64,000 bases of DNA from Clostridium sporogenes (GCF_001020205.1 NZ_CP011663.1:4030001-4094000); one strand, 5' to 3'. Positions 10,000 to 19,617 are shown, counted from the first letter of the stretch. Translations and numbers: made by a program. The notes: generated from the sequence alone by a model not told the origin.

Positions 10000-11409
10000 T
10001 TATGCTCTCTTTATGGTAAAATTAAAAGTTACCCCTCCTTCTGGACTATTATTAACCCAAATATCTTCCCCGTGTTGTGTTAAAATACTTCTTACAATAG
10101 ATAACCCTAGTCCAGTACTAACCTTAGATGATCTAGCTTTATCTGCTTTATAAAATCTGTCCCATATATGTTTTATATCCTCATCAGATATAACCGGGCC
10201 ATCATTAAATATAGAAACTATAACTTTGCTTCCCTTGATTTTTGTATTTAATTTTACACTTCCACCCTCATTAGCATATTTGATTGCATTATCTAATACA
10301 TTTATTACAACCTGTGTTAACCTATCTTTATCAGCAATAACATATACTTTGTCATCTTCTAAACTTACATTGACTTTTAATTTTTTGTCTCTTATTTTTG
10401 TCTCAAATTTTATTACACTAGTTCTTATAATCTCATTTAAGTCTATTTCTTCTAAATTTAATTTTAAATGCCCTTCTTCAATGGCAGATAAATCTAATAA
10501 ATCATTTATAAGTCTTGTAAGCCTTTGAGTTTCTTCATAGGTTAATTTCAGATAATAATTTTGCTTTTCCGCTGGAACTATTCCGTCTAATATTCCACCA
10601 ATAAATCCTTTTATTGATGTAATGGGTGATCTTATTTCATGAGAAACATTTGAAATAAACAATCTTCTATTGCTTTCTACTTGTTCTATAGCCTCTGCCA
10701 TAGAGTTAAAGGAAGAGGCTAGAGCCCCTATTTCATCATCTGACTCTATATCTACCCTCTTTCCTACTTCTCCTTTAGATATTTTATCGGCTACATAATT
10801 AATTTGTGCAAGTGGTCTTATAATTATCCTTTCAGAAAAGTAATATATTACTATGCAGGATATTATTATGGCAAAAATAGCTGATATCCATATTATATTA
10901 TAAACTTTTTTTAATGGATCTTTTATTTCATCTATAGATGTGTGCATTATTATAGCTCCACTAAATACTCCCTTATAAAAAATAGGAACTTCAAAAGTGT
11001 GTACAGGGGTTGAAAAAGCTGATTTATACTGCCCTTTATTCTCTAAATTGTTTCCTCTTCTTAATTCTTCTAATTCATCAGTTAGAACCTGTACTCCTAC
11101 TAAATTTTTATGCTTGGGATTAGATACGGCATAAACATATCCATACTTATCAGTAATCCATATATTTACAGATAAATAATTACTGATATAGTTTATTACT
11201 TCATTAATTTTTTCAGATGGTATACTTCCTTCTACATATCTAACTGCCGCATTACCTATAAACTGGGATTCTGTAATAAGTTGATTTTTCCTTTGATCAA
11301 AATAGTAACTCTCAAACCAATAGGATAAAAAGGCTGCTATAATTATAAAACTTACAGATATTATTATGGTAAATGTGGCTACAAGCTTAGCAAATAAGCC
11401 TTTTTTCAT
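10000..11409 (-). CDS. sensor histidine kinase (two TM, HAMP, HisKA, HATPase_c)
   Basis: 469 residues: a membrane helix at 7-30, an extracytoplasmic sensor region at about 31-168, a second helix at about 170-191, HAMP at about 192-245, and a dimerisation domain with the phosphoacceptor H257 (ISNVSHEIRSPITSI). An ATPase domain follows with N box (VVINVLDNAIKYA), a variant G1 region and G2 box (GLGLSIVRSIL). The start abuts the stop of the response regulator gene, so the pair is co-transcribed. The family is PhoR/CssS/ResE-like; the stimulus cannot be read from sequence. Confidence 0.92.
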   Translation of the reverse strand: MKKGLFAKLVATFTIIISVSFIIIAAFLSYWFESYYFDQRKNQLITESQFIGNAAVRYVEGSIPSEKINEVINYISNYLSVNIWITDKYGYVYAVSNPKHKNLVGVQVLTDELEELRRGNNLENKGQYKSAFSTPVHTFEVPIFYKGVFSGAIIMHTSIDEIKDPLKKVYNIIWISAIFAIIISCIVIYYFSERIIIRPLAQINYVADKISKGEVGKRVDIESDDEIGALASSFNSMAEAIEQVESNRRLFISNVSHEIRSPITSIKGFIGGILDGIVPAEKQNYYLKLTYEETQRLTRLINDLLDLSAIEEGHLKLNLEEIDLNEIIRTSVIKFETKIRDKKLKVNVSLEDDKVYVIADKDRLTQVVINVLDNAIKYANEGGSVKLNTKIKGSKVIVSIFNDGPVISDEDIKHIWDRFYKADKARSSKVSTGLGLSIVRSILTQHGEDIWVNNSPEGGVTFNFTIKRA

Positions 11410-12096
11410 TTATTTCACCTCAAATTTGTAACCTACACCCCAAACAGTTTCTATTTCCCAATTAGGGCCTCCCTCTAGTTTTTCTCTTAACCTTTTTATG
11501 TGAACATCTACTGTTCTTGAGTCTCCTGGATAATCATATCCCCATACTTCACATAATAATTGTTCTCTAGTAAATACTCTGTTTTTATTTTTTGCCAAAT
11601 AATATAAAAGTTCAAATTCTTTTGGTGGCATTTTTATTTCCTTATTTTTATAAACAACTGTATAAGAATTAACATCTATTGTTAACTGTTCAAAATTTAA
11701 TGCCTCTTTATTTTCATTATCCACATTATATCTTCTTAATACAGCTTTAACTCTTGCTAATAATTCTTTAGGCTCAAAGGGTTTTACTATATAATCATCT
11801 GCCCCTAGTTCTAACGCTAATACCTTGTCAAAAGTGTCTCCCTTTGCTGTTAACATTATTATAGGTATTGTACTGTCCTTTCTTATCCATTTAAGTACAT
11901 CAACTCCATCTATATGTGGAAGCATTATATCTAATAAAACTAAATCTGGTTTATACTCTAAAAATCCTTCTTGAGCTTCTTTGCCATCATAACAAACTCT
12001 TGTATCATATCCTGAATTCTCCAAATACATCTTTATTACTTCAGCTATATTTTCATCATCATCTACAACAAGAACTTTTCCTATTTTCCCTTCCAT
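11410..12096 (-). CDS. OmpR/PhoB-family response regulator
   Basis: 228 residues. Receiver domain with acidic pocket VDDDE at 11-15, phosphoacceptor D56 (LVLLDIMLP) and a conserved lysine in DYIVKPFEPKEL. The C-terminal winged-helix Trans_Reg_C domain is intact (FELLYYLAKN, GDSRTVDVHIKRLREKL). A strong SD (AAAGGAGG) precedes ATG. First gene of the regulator-kinase-HtrA operon; a promoter is expected at about 12100-12220 downstream of the prs terminator, but I cannot assign boxes with confidence. Confidence 0.93.
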   Translation of the reverse strand: MEGKIGKVLVVDDDENIAEVIKMYLENSGYDTRVCYDGKEAQEGFLEYKPDLVLLDIMLPHIDGVDVLKWIRKDSTIPIIMLTAKGDTFDKVLALELGADDYIVKPFEPKELLARVKAVLRRYNVDNENKEALNFEQLTIDVNSYTVVYKNKEIKMPPKEFELLYYLAKNKNRVFTREQLLCEVWGYDYPGDSRTVDVHIKRLREKLEGGPNWEIETVWGVGYKFEVK

Positions 12097-12223
12097 TAGT
12101 ATATCCTCCTTTTAACTTTGTATATTATATATTATCTCTATATAATACATATTTAATTTATCATATTATTTAAAATAAAAATAAATAATTCTTCAAAATT
12201 TACAAATAGTTAACTATATAAAT

Positions 12224-12259
12224 AAAGTACCCATAGAAAATAAATTCTATGGGTACTTT
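12224..12259 (-). terminator. terminator after prs
   Basis: A 15-bp perfect stem (AAAGTACCCATAGAA / TTCTATGGGTACTTT) with a 6-base loop and flanking A/T tracts, 16 bases past the prs stop. Confidence 0.88.
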
Positions 12260-12274
12260 ATTTATATGTATTGA

Positions 12275-13234
12275 TTAATCTTCAAATATTTTACTTACAG
12301 ATGTATCTTCATATATTCTCTTAATTGCTTCTGCAAATACAGGCGCAACTGATAAAACCTTAAATTTATCTAAAGTTTTTTCTTCTGGTAAATCTATAGT
12401 ATTCAACATAACTAATTCTTTTATTACTGAGTTTTCTATTCTTTCTATAGCTGGTCCAGATAAAACAGCATGAGTACAACAAGCATAAACTTCTTTAGCT
12501 CCCATTTCTATTAAAGCATTAGCTCCATTAGTTATAGTTCCAGCTGTATCTATCATATCATCTACTAATATAACAGTCTTATCTTTTATATCTCCTATTA
12601 TATTCATTACTTCTGATACATTTGCTTTAGGTCTTCTCTTATCTATAATAGCTATTGGACAATGCAATTTATCAGCAAATTTTCTAGCTCTAGTTACACT
12701 TCCTAAATCTGGAGATACTACAACTATATCATCCCTATCTTCAAATCCTTTTTGTACGAAATACTTTGCAAGTATTGGTGATCCTAATAAATGATCTAAT
12801 GGAATGTTAAAATATCCTTGTATCTGAGAAGCATGTAGATCCATTGTTAGTACTCTATCTGCTCCTGCTGCAGTTAAAAGGTCTGCAACTAATTTAGCTG
12901 TTATCGGATCTCTAGCCTTAGCTTTTCTATCTTGTCTTGCATATCCATAGTAAGGAACAACTGCTGTTATTCTTCCTGCTGAAGCTCTCTTAAATGCATC
13001 AATCATTATTAAAAGTTCCATTAAGTTATCATTAACTGGTTCATTAGTTGATTGTACAATAAATAGATCTGTTCCTCTAACTGTTTCATTGATATTAACA
13101 GATATTTCCCCATCACTAAATGTTCCTACTTGTGACTCACCTACAGTAGTTCCTAAAATATTAGCAATATCTTGAGCTAATTTCGGGTGAGAATTACCTG
13201 AAAAAATTTTAATACCTTTCCCATGGGTTATCAT
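12275..13234 (-). CDS. prs: ribose-phosphate pyrophosphokinase
   Basis: Makes PRPP from ribose 5-phosphate and ATP for nucleotide, His and Trp synthesis. 319 residues, normal length. Visible motifs: GIKIFSGNSHPKLA at the N-terminus, VPYYGYARQDRK (catalytic/ATP-binding loop) and the PRPP-binding VILVDDMIDTAGTI. It lies 21 bases after glmU on the same strand, as in Bacillus and other clostridia, and ends at a strong terminator. Confidence 0.97.
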   Translation of the reverse strand: MITHGKGIKIFSGNSHPKLAQDIANILGTTVGESQVGTFSDGEISVNINETVRGTDLFIVQSTNEPVNDNLMELLIMIDAFKRASAGRITAVVPYYGYARQDRKAKARDPITAKLVADLLTAAGADRVLTMDLHASQIQGYFNIPLDHLLGSPILAKYFVQKGFEDRDDIVVVSPDLGSVTRARKFADKLHCPIAIIDKRRPKANVSEVMNIIGDIKDKTVILVDDMIDTAGTITNGANALIEMGAKEVYACCTHAVLSGPAIERIENSVIKELVMLNTIDLPEEKTLDKFKVLSVAPVFAEAIKRIYEDTSVSKIFED

Positions 13235-13255
13235 TAATAAAGTCCTCCTTAAATT

Positions 13256-14629
13256 TTATTTTTTTAATAATCCTTTTTTATCTAACCAGCCTTCTTTATT
13301 GATCTGCTTTGATCTAGCAATTGCTAAAGATCCTTCTGGTACTTCCTTAGTAATTGTAGATCCTGCTGCAATATATGTATTGTCATTAACTTTAACTGGA
13401 GAAATCAAATTTGTGTTACATCCTATAAAAGAATTGTTTCCAATAATAGTTTTTTGTTTCTTTTGTCCATCATAATTTACTACTACAGTTCCACATCCAA
13501 AATTGCATTTACTTCCTACTTCTGCATCTCCTATATAAGTAAGGTGTGATACCTTTGTGTTGTCTCCAATAGTTGATTTTTTTATTTCTACAAAATCCCC
13601 TATTCTTGCAGATTTACCTATTTTAGATTCTGGCCTTATATAAGCAAAGGGTCCTACAGTAGTTCCTTCTCCTATATGACTTTCTAGTATAACAGAATTT
13701 TCAACTATAACTCCTGATTCTATTACACTATTACATATTCTTGAATTAGAATATAACGTACATTCTTCTTTTATTGTTGTGTTTCCCTGTATAACGCATC
13801 CTGGATATATTATAGTATCATGTCCTATTTCTACATCAACATCTATATATGTACTTTCACAGTCTATAAATGTTACTCCATTTACCATATGTTTATGATT
13901 TATTCTTTTTCTCATAACTGTTTCTGCTTCTGAAAGTTGTACTCTTGAATTTACACCCATAATTTCTTCATAAGGTACAACTATAGCACCAACTTTCTCT
14001 TCAGATTTTTTCATTATTTCTATAACATCTGTTAAATAATATTCTCCTTGAGAATTATCATTGTTAAGACTTTTTAAACTAGTTAATAAAACTTCTATAT
14101 CAAAACAATACATTCCACTATTAATTTCATTTACCTTAAGTTCCTTTTCATTACAATCTTTGTGTTCAACTATTTTCTTTACTTCTCCAGATGCTTCTCT
14201 TATAATTCGTCCATATCCTGTTGGATCTTGTACAGTAGAAGAAATTAAAGTAGCTGCAAATTCCCCATTATTATGAAATTTAAATAACTCCTGTATAGTC
14301 TCATTAGTAATTAAAGGGGCATCTCCTGTAAATATAGCCACTGTACCTTTTTTATCTCTTAAAAATTCTTCTGCACAAATAACAGCATGACCAGTTCCTA
14401 GTTGCTGCTCTTGCATAGAATAAGTAACATTTCTATCTTTGGTATGTTCTTTAACTGTTTCTGATCCTTTCCCTATTACCAAATTTACATCTTTTATATT
14501 AGCTTTTCTAACGTTATCAATGACGTGATTTACCATTTCTTTTCCACAAACCTTGTGTACGACTTTGGGCATAGAAGATTTCATTCTTTTTCCTTTGCCT
14601 GCAGCCAATATTATAGCACAATTATACAT
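13256..14629 (-). CDS. glmU: bifunctional UDP-GlcNAc pyrophosphorylase / glucosamine-1-phosphate acetyltransferase
   Basis: 457 residues. The N-terminal nucleotidyltransferase domain has the LAAGKGKRMKS signature at about 8-18. The C-terminal left-handed beta helix of hexapeptide repeats (residues about 250-440, with GPFAYIRPESKIG and HLTYIGDAEVG) carries the acetyltransferase. It supplies UDP-GlcNAc for peptidoglycan. Upstream of prs and downstream of spoVG, separated from spoVG by a terminator. Confidence 0.97.
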   Translation of the reverse strand: MYNCAIILAAGKGKRMKSSMPKVVHKVCGKEMVNHVIDNVRKANIKDVNLVIGKGSETVKEHTKDRNVTYSMQEQQLGTGHAVICAEEFLRDKKGTVAIFTGDAPLITNETIQELFKFHNNGEFAATLISSTVQDPTGYGRIIREASGEVKKIVEHKDCNEKELKVNEINSGMYCFDIEVLLTSLKSLNNDNSQGEYYLTDVIEIMKKSEEKVGAIVVPYEEIMGVNSRVQLSEAETVMRKRINHKHMVNGVTFIDCESTYIDVDVEIGHDTIIYPGCVIQGNTTIKEECTLYSNSRICNSVIESGVIVENSVILESHIGEGTTVGPFAYIRPESKIGKSARIGDFVEIKKSTIGDNTKVSHLTYIGDAEVGSKCNFGCGTVVVNYDGQKKQKTIIGNNSFIGCNTNLISPVKVNDNTYIAAGSTITKEVPEGSLAIARSKQINKEGWLDKKGLLKK

Positions 14630-14756
14630 TATAGCACCTCTTTATGGTTTAATTATGATATACTTTTATTTTATTTAATAAAACATCTTATAATATTATA
14701 TTTTATATAAAAATTATTTTCAACCTATTACCATGTTTTTAGAATAATTGAAAAAT

Positions 14757-14784
14757 AAAAAAGGAGCTTATAAGCTCCTTTTTT
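14757..14784 (-). terminator. terminator after spoVG
   Basis: A perfect 28-base palindrome (AAAAAAGGAGCTTA and its complement), directly after the spoVG stop, with A tracts on one side and T tracts on the other. Confidence 0.85.
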
Positions 14785-14791
14785 GGATATT

Positions 14792-15097
<306 letters not shown>

Positions 15098-15098
15098 C

Positions 15099-15112
15099 TA
15101 TGTATATACATA
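15099..15112. other. 14-bp perfect palindrome in the spoVG leader
   Basis: TATGTATATACATA, perfectly self-complementary, between the sigma-H-like -10 element and the SD of spoVG. It may be an operator or simply AT-rich chance sequence. Confidence 0.4.
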
Positions 15113-15113
15113 C

Positions 15114-15143
15114 ATATTCTCTAAATTTTATGTTTTTCCTTCT
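15114..15143 (-). promoter_or_regulatory. sigma-H-type promoter of spoVG
   Basis: On the minus strand GAAGGAAAA (-35 type, consensus RnAGGAwWW) is followed about 13 bases later by GAGAATAT (-10 type, consensus RnnGAATww). The position, 35-65 bases before ATG, and the known sigma-H dependence of spoVG in Bacillus support the call. Confidence 0.65.
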
Positions 15144-15181
15144 GTATTTTCAAAAAAATATTAAATTTTTTGAAAATTACA

Positions 15182-15997
15182 TTATCTGAATAATTTAGAT
15201 GGCTTAACTACTATATTTCCATTATCATCAAACCCATTAAAATCTATTATAGAAAAATAATCATTTACTAATTTTTTAGTTATATCTGTATTATCTATCA
15301 ATACGCCAATTCCTAATAATTCACTTTCAAACTCTTTAAGTAAATTAATTATTCCAAGTGCTGTTCCTCCAGCTTTCATAAAATCATCAATAAAAATGCA
15401 TTTACTATTCCTTTTTATTGCATTTTTTGATACATACATATTTTGTACTCTTCCACTAGATCCTGATACATAATTTATACTTAAAGTTGAACCTTCTGTA
15501 AGTTTATTTTCACGACGAACAACCACAAGTTGAACTCCTAATAAATTAGCTACTTCATAAGCTAATGGTATCCCCTTTGTTTCAACAGTAACAACATAAT
15601 CTATATGTTTCCCTGAAAAAAAAGCTGAAAGTATATTACCTGCTTGTTTTATTATTTGAGGATTGCACATTATATCTGTAACATATAAAAAGTTTCCTGG
15701 TATTATTCTGTCCTTTTTGCTCAAATTTATACATAGTTTCTCAGCAAAGTCTTTACTTTTTTCTTCTGATATGCCATTTATAAATTTTACTCCGCCAGCT
15801 GCCCCTGATATGGTTTCTACTTTTCCCATATTCATTTTGTTTAATATATCCTTTACTACAAATAAATCTTCACTTATGGTAGATTTTGCAGCATTAAAGA
15901 GTTCCGTAAAATTATTTAAATTTATAATTTTATTTGGATTCTCCGTTAATATTTTCATAATAATAGCTATTCGTTGATTTCTTGTAAATTTATCCAT
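15182..15997 (-). CDS. purR: pur operon repressor PurR
   Basis: 271 residues. An N-terminal winged helix (residues about 1-75, RNQRIAIIMKILTENPNKII) is followed by a phosphoribosyltransferase-fold domain with the PRPP loop IFIDDFMKAGGTA around residue 205. In Bacillus, PurR represses purine genes and is released by PRPP, here made by the prs product 3 kb downstream. First gene of the purR-spoVG-glmU-prs block; divergent from murC. Confidence 0.94.
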   Translation of the reverse strand: MDKFTRNQRIAIIMKILTENPNKIINLNNFTELFNAAKSTISEDLFVVKDILNKMNMGKVETISGAAGGVKFINGISEEKSKDFAEKLCINLSKKDRIIPGNFLYVTDIMCNPQIIKQAGNILSAFFSGKHIDYVVTVETKGIPLAYEVANLLGVQLVVVRRENKLTEGSTLSINYVSGSSGRVQNMYVSKNAIKRNSKCIFIDDFMKAGGTALGIINLLKEFESELLGIGVLIDNTDITKKLVNDYFSIIDFNGFDDNGNIVVKPSKLFR

Positions 15998-16196
15998 ATT
16001 ATCACCTATCTAAAATGTTATTTCACGAATTATTTTTAATTTATTATTCTTATTATTCTCATTTTAAGATAAATATGTAACAATATCAACAACTTAAATT
16101 AAAATTTAAAATAAAACATTCTACTTTAATGTGTTTTTTTGTTTTGTTTTTGTATATAATTATCTAATATAACTAATATTTGAGGAGTTGATCTGG

Positions 16197-17573
16197 GTGT
16201 CATTTGATTTTATAAAAGATAAAAATAAACATATACATTTTATAGGTATAGGTGGAATAAGTATGAGTGGGTTAGCAGAAATACTACTTTATCATAATTT
16301 TACTATATCTGGTTCAGATATGAATTCATCACCTATAACTGAAAAATTAAAGGAAAAAGGTGCAAATATATATATTGGTCATAAAAGAGAAAATATAAAG
16401 GATGCTGATTTAATAGTATATACTGCTGCTATTGCTTCTGATAACCCTGAAATAATAGAAGCCAAAGAAAAAAATATTAAATTAATGGATAGAGCAGACT
16501 TTTTAGGTGACTTAATGAAAGGCTACAAATATAATGTTGCCATATCTGGAACTCATGGTAAAACAACTACAACTTCTATGTTATCTCATGTAGCATTAAA
16601 AGCTAATGTCGATCCAACTATTTTAGTAGGTGGTAATTTAGATATAATAAATGGTAATGTAAGAGTAGGTAAAAGTGACTTCTTTATAACAGAAGCTTGT
16701 GAGTACAAATCCTCATTCCTTAAGTTTTTTCCATATATTGGGGTAATTTTAAACATAGATGCAGATCATTTAGATTACTATAAAGATTTAGATGATATAA
16801 AAAATGCTTTTTCAAAATTTATTAAATTAATTCCTAAGGATGGTTACCTTGTAGCCTATGGGGAAGATAAAAATATACAAAGCATTATAAAAGAAGCTAA
16901 CTGTAATGTTATAACCTATGGTATAAACTCAGGAGATATACAAGCTCATAATATAGAATATGATGAAAAAGCTTGTGGAAGTTTTGATGTAGTTAAAAAT
17001 AAACAAAAATTATTTTCAGTAAAGCTAAATGTTCCTGGAAAACATAATATACTAAATTCTCTAGCTAGTATATGCATTGGATTAGCTTCAAATATGAAAA
17101 ATGAGGATATAATTCAAGGTATTGAAAGTTTTTTTGGGACTCATAGAAGATTTGAACTAAAAGGCTGTAAAAATAATATTACTGTAATAGATGATTATGC
17201 TCATCATCCTACAGAAATATCTGCTACATTAGATGCAGCTAAAAAATATCCTCACAATAAAATGTTCTGTGTTTTTCAACCACATACTTATTCCAGAACA
17301 TTAACTTTATTTGATGATTTCACTAAATGCTTTGACAATACAGATGAAATTATTTTAGCTGATATATATGCTGCTAGAGAAAAGGACACTGGTATTATAA
17401 ATTCAGATATGCTGGGAGATAAACTAAGAGAGCGCGGATTAAAATGTACTAACTTTCATAAATTTGATGATATAAAAAATTATCTTATAGAAAATGCTAA
17501 AGCTGGTGACTTAATATTAACTGTTGGAGCTGGAGATATATATAAAGTAGGAGAAATGTATATTAATTTATAA
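16197..17573 (+). CDS. murC: UDP-N-acetylmuramate-L-alanine ligase
   Basis: Adds L-Ala to UDP-MurNAc in peptidoglycan synthesis. From the GTG at 16197 (SD GAGGAG nine bases upstream) the protein is 458 residues, the usual length. Motifs: N-terminal Rossmann IHFIGIGGISMSGLA, ATP P-loop ISGTHGKTTTTSM, the central-domain EACEYKSSFL, and C-terminal IDDYAHHPTEI. A TTG at 16188 is in frame but lies immediately against the SD. Followed by a hairpin that may terminate it. Confidence 0.96.
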   Translation: MSFDFIKDKNKHIHFIGIGGISMSGLAEILLYHNFTISGSDMNSSPITEKLKEKGANIYIGHKRENIKDADLIVYTAAIASDNPEIIEAKEKNIKLMDRADFLGDLMKGYKYNVAISGTHGKTTTTSMLSHVALKANVDPTILVGGNLDIINGNVRVGKSDFFITEACEYKSSFLKFFPYIGVILNIDADHLDYYKDLDDIKNAFSKFIKLIPKDGYLVAYGEDKNIQSIIKEANCNVITYGINSGDIQAHNIEYDEKACGSFDVVKNKQKLFSVKLNVPGKHNILNSLASICIGLASNMKNEDIIQGIESFFGTHRRFELKGCKNNITVIDDYAHHPTEISATLDAAKKYPHNKMFCVFQPHTYSRTLTLFDDFTKCFDNTDEIILADIYAAREKDTGIINSDMLGDKLRERGLKCTNFHKFDDIKNYLIENAKAGDLILTVGAGDIYKVGEMYINL

Positions 17574-17583
17574 AACTATGCTT

Positions 17584-17636
17584 AAAACACCTTCCTTTTG
17601 GAAATACTATTTTTAAAATCCATCGGGAGGTGTTTT
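17584..17636 (+). other. terminator-like hairpin that includes the SD of the next gene
   Basis: Bases 17584-17595 (AAAACACCTTCC) pair with 17625-17636 (GGGAGGTGTTTT) over 12 positions with one T-G wobble and a 29-base loop, followed by T then ATG. The right arm contains the GGGAGG ribosome binding site of the small membrane protein at 17638, and the T run resembles a terminator tail for murC. It may act as terminator, translational lock or both. Confidence 0.6.
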
Positions 17637-17637
17637 T

Positions 17638-17946
17638 ATGAAAAATTTTTTAATATCTTCTATAGTAAATTTAATATTAATATTAATCTCTTACTTCTTA
17701 TTTAGAAGTATTATAAGTGGGCCTACTCGCCATAAAATATATGAAAAAATTTTCAGTTCTTTTGCTAAATTTATAATATATACTTTTATCTTTACTATAG
17801 CAATAACTGGAATAACTGCGTTAATAGTTTATAAAACACGTTTTGTAATATACCTAAATATAATAGCCCCTGCTTTAGTTTCAATTTTAATAGGATTTTT
17901 AATTTCAACTGTACCAACTAAAGGTGTAGAGGAAAATATATATTAA
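17638..17946 (+). CDS. small three-helix membrane protein, unknown function
   Basis: 102 residues with three clear hydrophobic segments (about 3-24, 44-67 and 72-93) and a short acidic tail. I recognise no family. It has a very good SD (GGGAGG) 8 bases before ATG, but that SD lies in the right arm of a 12-bp hairpin, suggesting conditional translation or transcription. It sits between murC and tRNA-Pro, same strand. Confidence 0.7.
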   Translation: MKNFLISSIVNLILILISYFLFRSIISGPTRHKIYEKIFSSFAKFIIYTFIFTIAITGITALIVYKTRFVIYLNIIAPALVSILIGFLISTVPTKGVEENIY

Positions 17947-17973
17947 TATATAAAATATTTTACGTGCCCTCCC

Positions 17974-18002
17974 TTGATTTATTTCGGTTTATATTATATA
18001 AT
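17974..18002 (+). promoter_or_regulatory. sigma-A promoter of tRNA-Pro
   Basis: TTGATT (17974-17979), a 17-base spacer, TATAAT (17997-18002). Transcription would start about 14 bases before the mature tRNA 5' end. Confidence 0.7.
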
Positions 18003-18022
18003 TTGTTTGTTGGAAAATTTTT

Positions 18023-18098
18023 CGGGGTGTGGCGCAGATGGGAGCGCGCGTGGTTTGGGACCATGAGGTCGCAGGTTCGAGCCCTGTCACCCCGACCA
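18023..18098 (+). tRNA. tRNA-Pro (anticodon UGG)
   Basis: Folds as a standard cloverleaf: 7-bp acceptor CGGGGTG / CACCCCG, D stem GCGC / GCGC, anticodon stem CGTGG / CCATG with loop TTTGGGA (anticodon TGG at 18056-18058), T arm with GGTTCGAGCCC, discriminator A and an encoded CCA. Own promoter upstream and a terminator starting at its 3' end. Confidence 0.95.
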
Positions 18099-18128
18099 AG
18101 AACTACTTTAAAAGTAGTTCTTTTTTTT
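18099..18128 (+). terminator. terminator after tRNA-Pro
   Basis: An 11-bp stem (AAGAACTACTT / AAGTAGTTCTT, the first base being the A of CCA) with a 3-base loop, then a run of eight or more T. Confidence 0.9.
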
Positions 18129-18190
18129 ATATTTTTTTATAAATAAGGATATCCTAAAGAAATAAAAGTATATTTTAGGAGCGTGATTAT

Positions 18191-19540
18191 ATGAAAAAAG
18201 AACATAGTGAATTATTTAAAACTATAGTAAATTCCTATGTTAATGGAACATTAGAATCGGATGTAGAAAATATCCTTTCAAAATATAATTACAATAAGGA
18301 AAATTTATGTAGAATAATTTCTTCTTTATGTGGTGTAGAAGTAATTTGTGATTCTAACAATTTTATAGAAAACCTAACTAATGCAATAAAATCTTATTCT
18401 TCTCAGCATAAAATAGTAAATAAAATTAAAGATTGTTCTATGGATTGTAAAAAAGAAGGGGGTAAAACCTTTTGTCAAAATTCTTGTCCCTTTGATGCTA
18501 TATTAATAAATAAAGAAACTAACTCCACCTACATAGATACTGAAAAATGCACAGATTGTGGTTTCTGTGTAGAGGCTTGTCCTACTGGTAGTATACTGGA
18601 TCGAATAGAATTTATACCTTTAATTGATATTTTAAAAAGTAATGTTCCTGTAATAGCCACTGTAGCCCCTGCTATAACTGGTCAGTTTGGTGACAATGTA
18701 TCAATACATCAATTAAGAAGTGCCTTAAAAAAAATAGGCTTTTCTGATATGATAGAAGTAGCATTTTTTGCAGATATGCTAACTTTAAAAGAAGCCATAG
18801 AATTTGATCATCTTGTTAAAAATAAAGATGATCTAATGATAACCTCTTGTTGTTGTCCTATGTGGGTAGCTATGGTAAGAAGGGTTTATGAAGATCTCGT
18901 CAAGTATGTTTCTCCCTCTGTCTCTCCAATGATTGCATCTGGTAGGGTATTAAAAACTCTTAATTCCAATTGTAAAGTTGTGTTTATAGGTCCTTGTATA
19001 GCTAAAAAAGCTGAAGCTAAAGAAAAAGATTTACAAGGTGACATAGACTTCGTGCTTACCTTTTCAGAACTTAAGGATATATTTGATTCTTTAAACATAG
19101 ATATATCAAAAATGCCAGAAGATTTTTCATCTGAATATGCTTCAAGAGGTGGAAGGCTATACGCAAGAACCGGTGGTGTTTCTATAGCTGTTGAAGATGT
19201 AGTAAAAAGACTCTTTCCTAAAAAAGAAAAGTTTTTAAAAGCTATACAGGGTAATGGTGTTATAGAATGTAAAAAATTACTTTCTACAGCACAAAAAGGT
19301 GAACTAGAGGCAAATTTTATTGAAGGAATGGGATGCATCGGTGGATGTGTTGGTGGCCCAAAAGCAATAATTCCTAAAGAATTAGGGAAAGAAAAGGTGG
19401 ACCAATTCGCAAATAACTCTTCTATAAAGGTTTCCATAGATAGCCCTTGCATGGACAATATATTAAGAAAACTAAATATAGATTCTGCAGAAGACTTTAA
19501 AACTCCTGAAAAAATAAAAATATTTGAAAGAAAATTTTAA
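18191..19540 (+). CDS. divergent ferredoxin-type [FeFe]-hydrogenase-like protein
   Basis: 449 residues. Two 4Fe-4S sites come first: Cys82/86/95/99 with unusual spacing (C-x3-C-x8-C-x3-CP) and Cys120/123/126/130 (CTDCGFCVEACP). The hydrogenase large-subunit C domain follows, with variants of the three H-cluster motifs: L1 TSCCCPMW at 218-225, L2 GPCIAKKAEA at 267-276, L3 EGMGCIGGCVGGP at 378-390. All cysteines expected to hold the H-cluster are present. There is no small subunit, flavin or PAS domain. The motifs resemble those I recall for the little-studied group D [FeFe] hydrogenases, so the role (H2 production, sensing or other) is open. HydE, HydG and HydF are encoded 30 kb away. Confidence 0.85.
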   Translation: MKKEHSELFKTIVNSYVNGTLESDVENILSKYNYNKENLCRIISSLCGVEVICDSNNFIENLTNAIKSYSSQHKIVNKIKDCSMDCKKEGGKTFCQNSCPFDAILINKETNSTYIDTEKCTDCGFCVEACPTGSILDRIEFIPLIDILKSNVPVIATVAPAITGQFGDNVSIHQLRSALKKIGFSDMIEVAFFADMLTLKEAIEFDHLVKNKDDLMITSCCCPMWVAMVRRVYEDLVKYVSPSVSPMIASGRVLKTLNSNCKVVFIGPCIAKKAEAKEKDLQGDIDFVLTFSELKDIFDSLNIDISKMPEDFSSEYASRGGRLYARTGGVSIAVEDVVKRLFPKKEKFLKAIQGNGVIECKKLLSTAQKGELEANFIEGMGCIGGCVGGPKAIIPKELGKEKVDQFANNSSIKVSIDSPCMDNILRKLNIDSAEDFKTPEKIKIFERKF

Positions 19541-19617
19541 AATAAAATATATAAATTTTGTTTTTTATAAACACCCTGTTATAATTTTATTAGCAATATT
19601 ATGATGGGGTGATTTCT

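Noticed and set aside
17964..18146. 60-codon plus-strand frame
   Set aside because: It runs through the tRNA-Pro promoter and the tRNA itself; it has no SD and no family resemblance.
18886..19458. 190-codon minus-strand frame inside the hydrogenase-like gene
   Set aside because: Complementary shadow of a gene with all hydrogenase motifs; no SD, biased serine/proline-rich composition.
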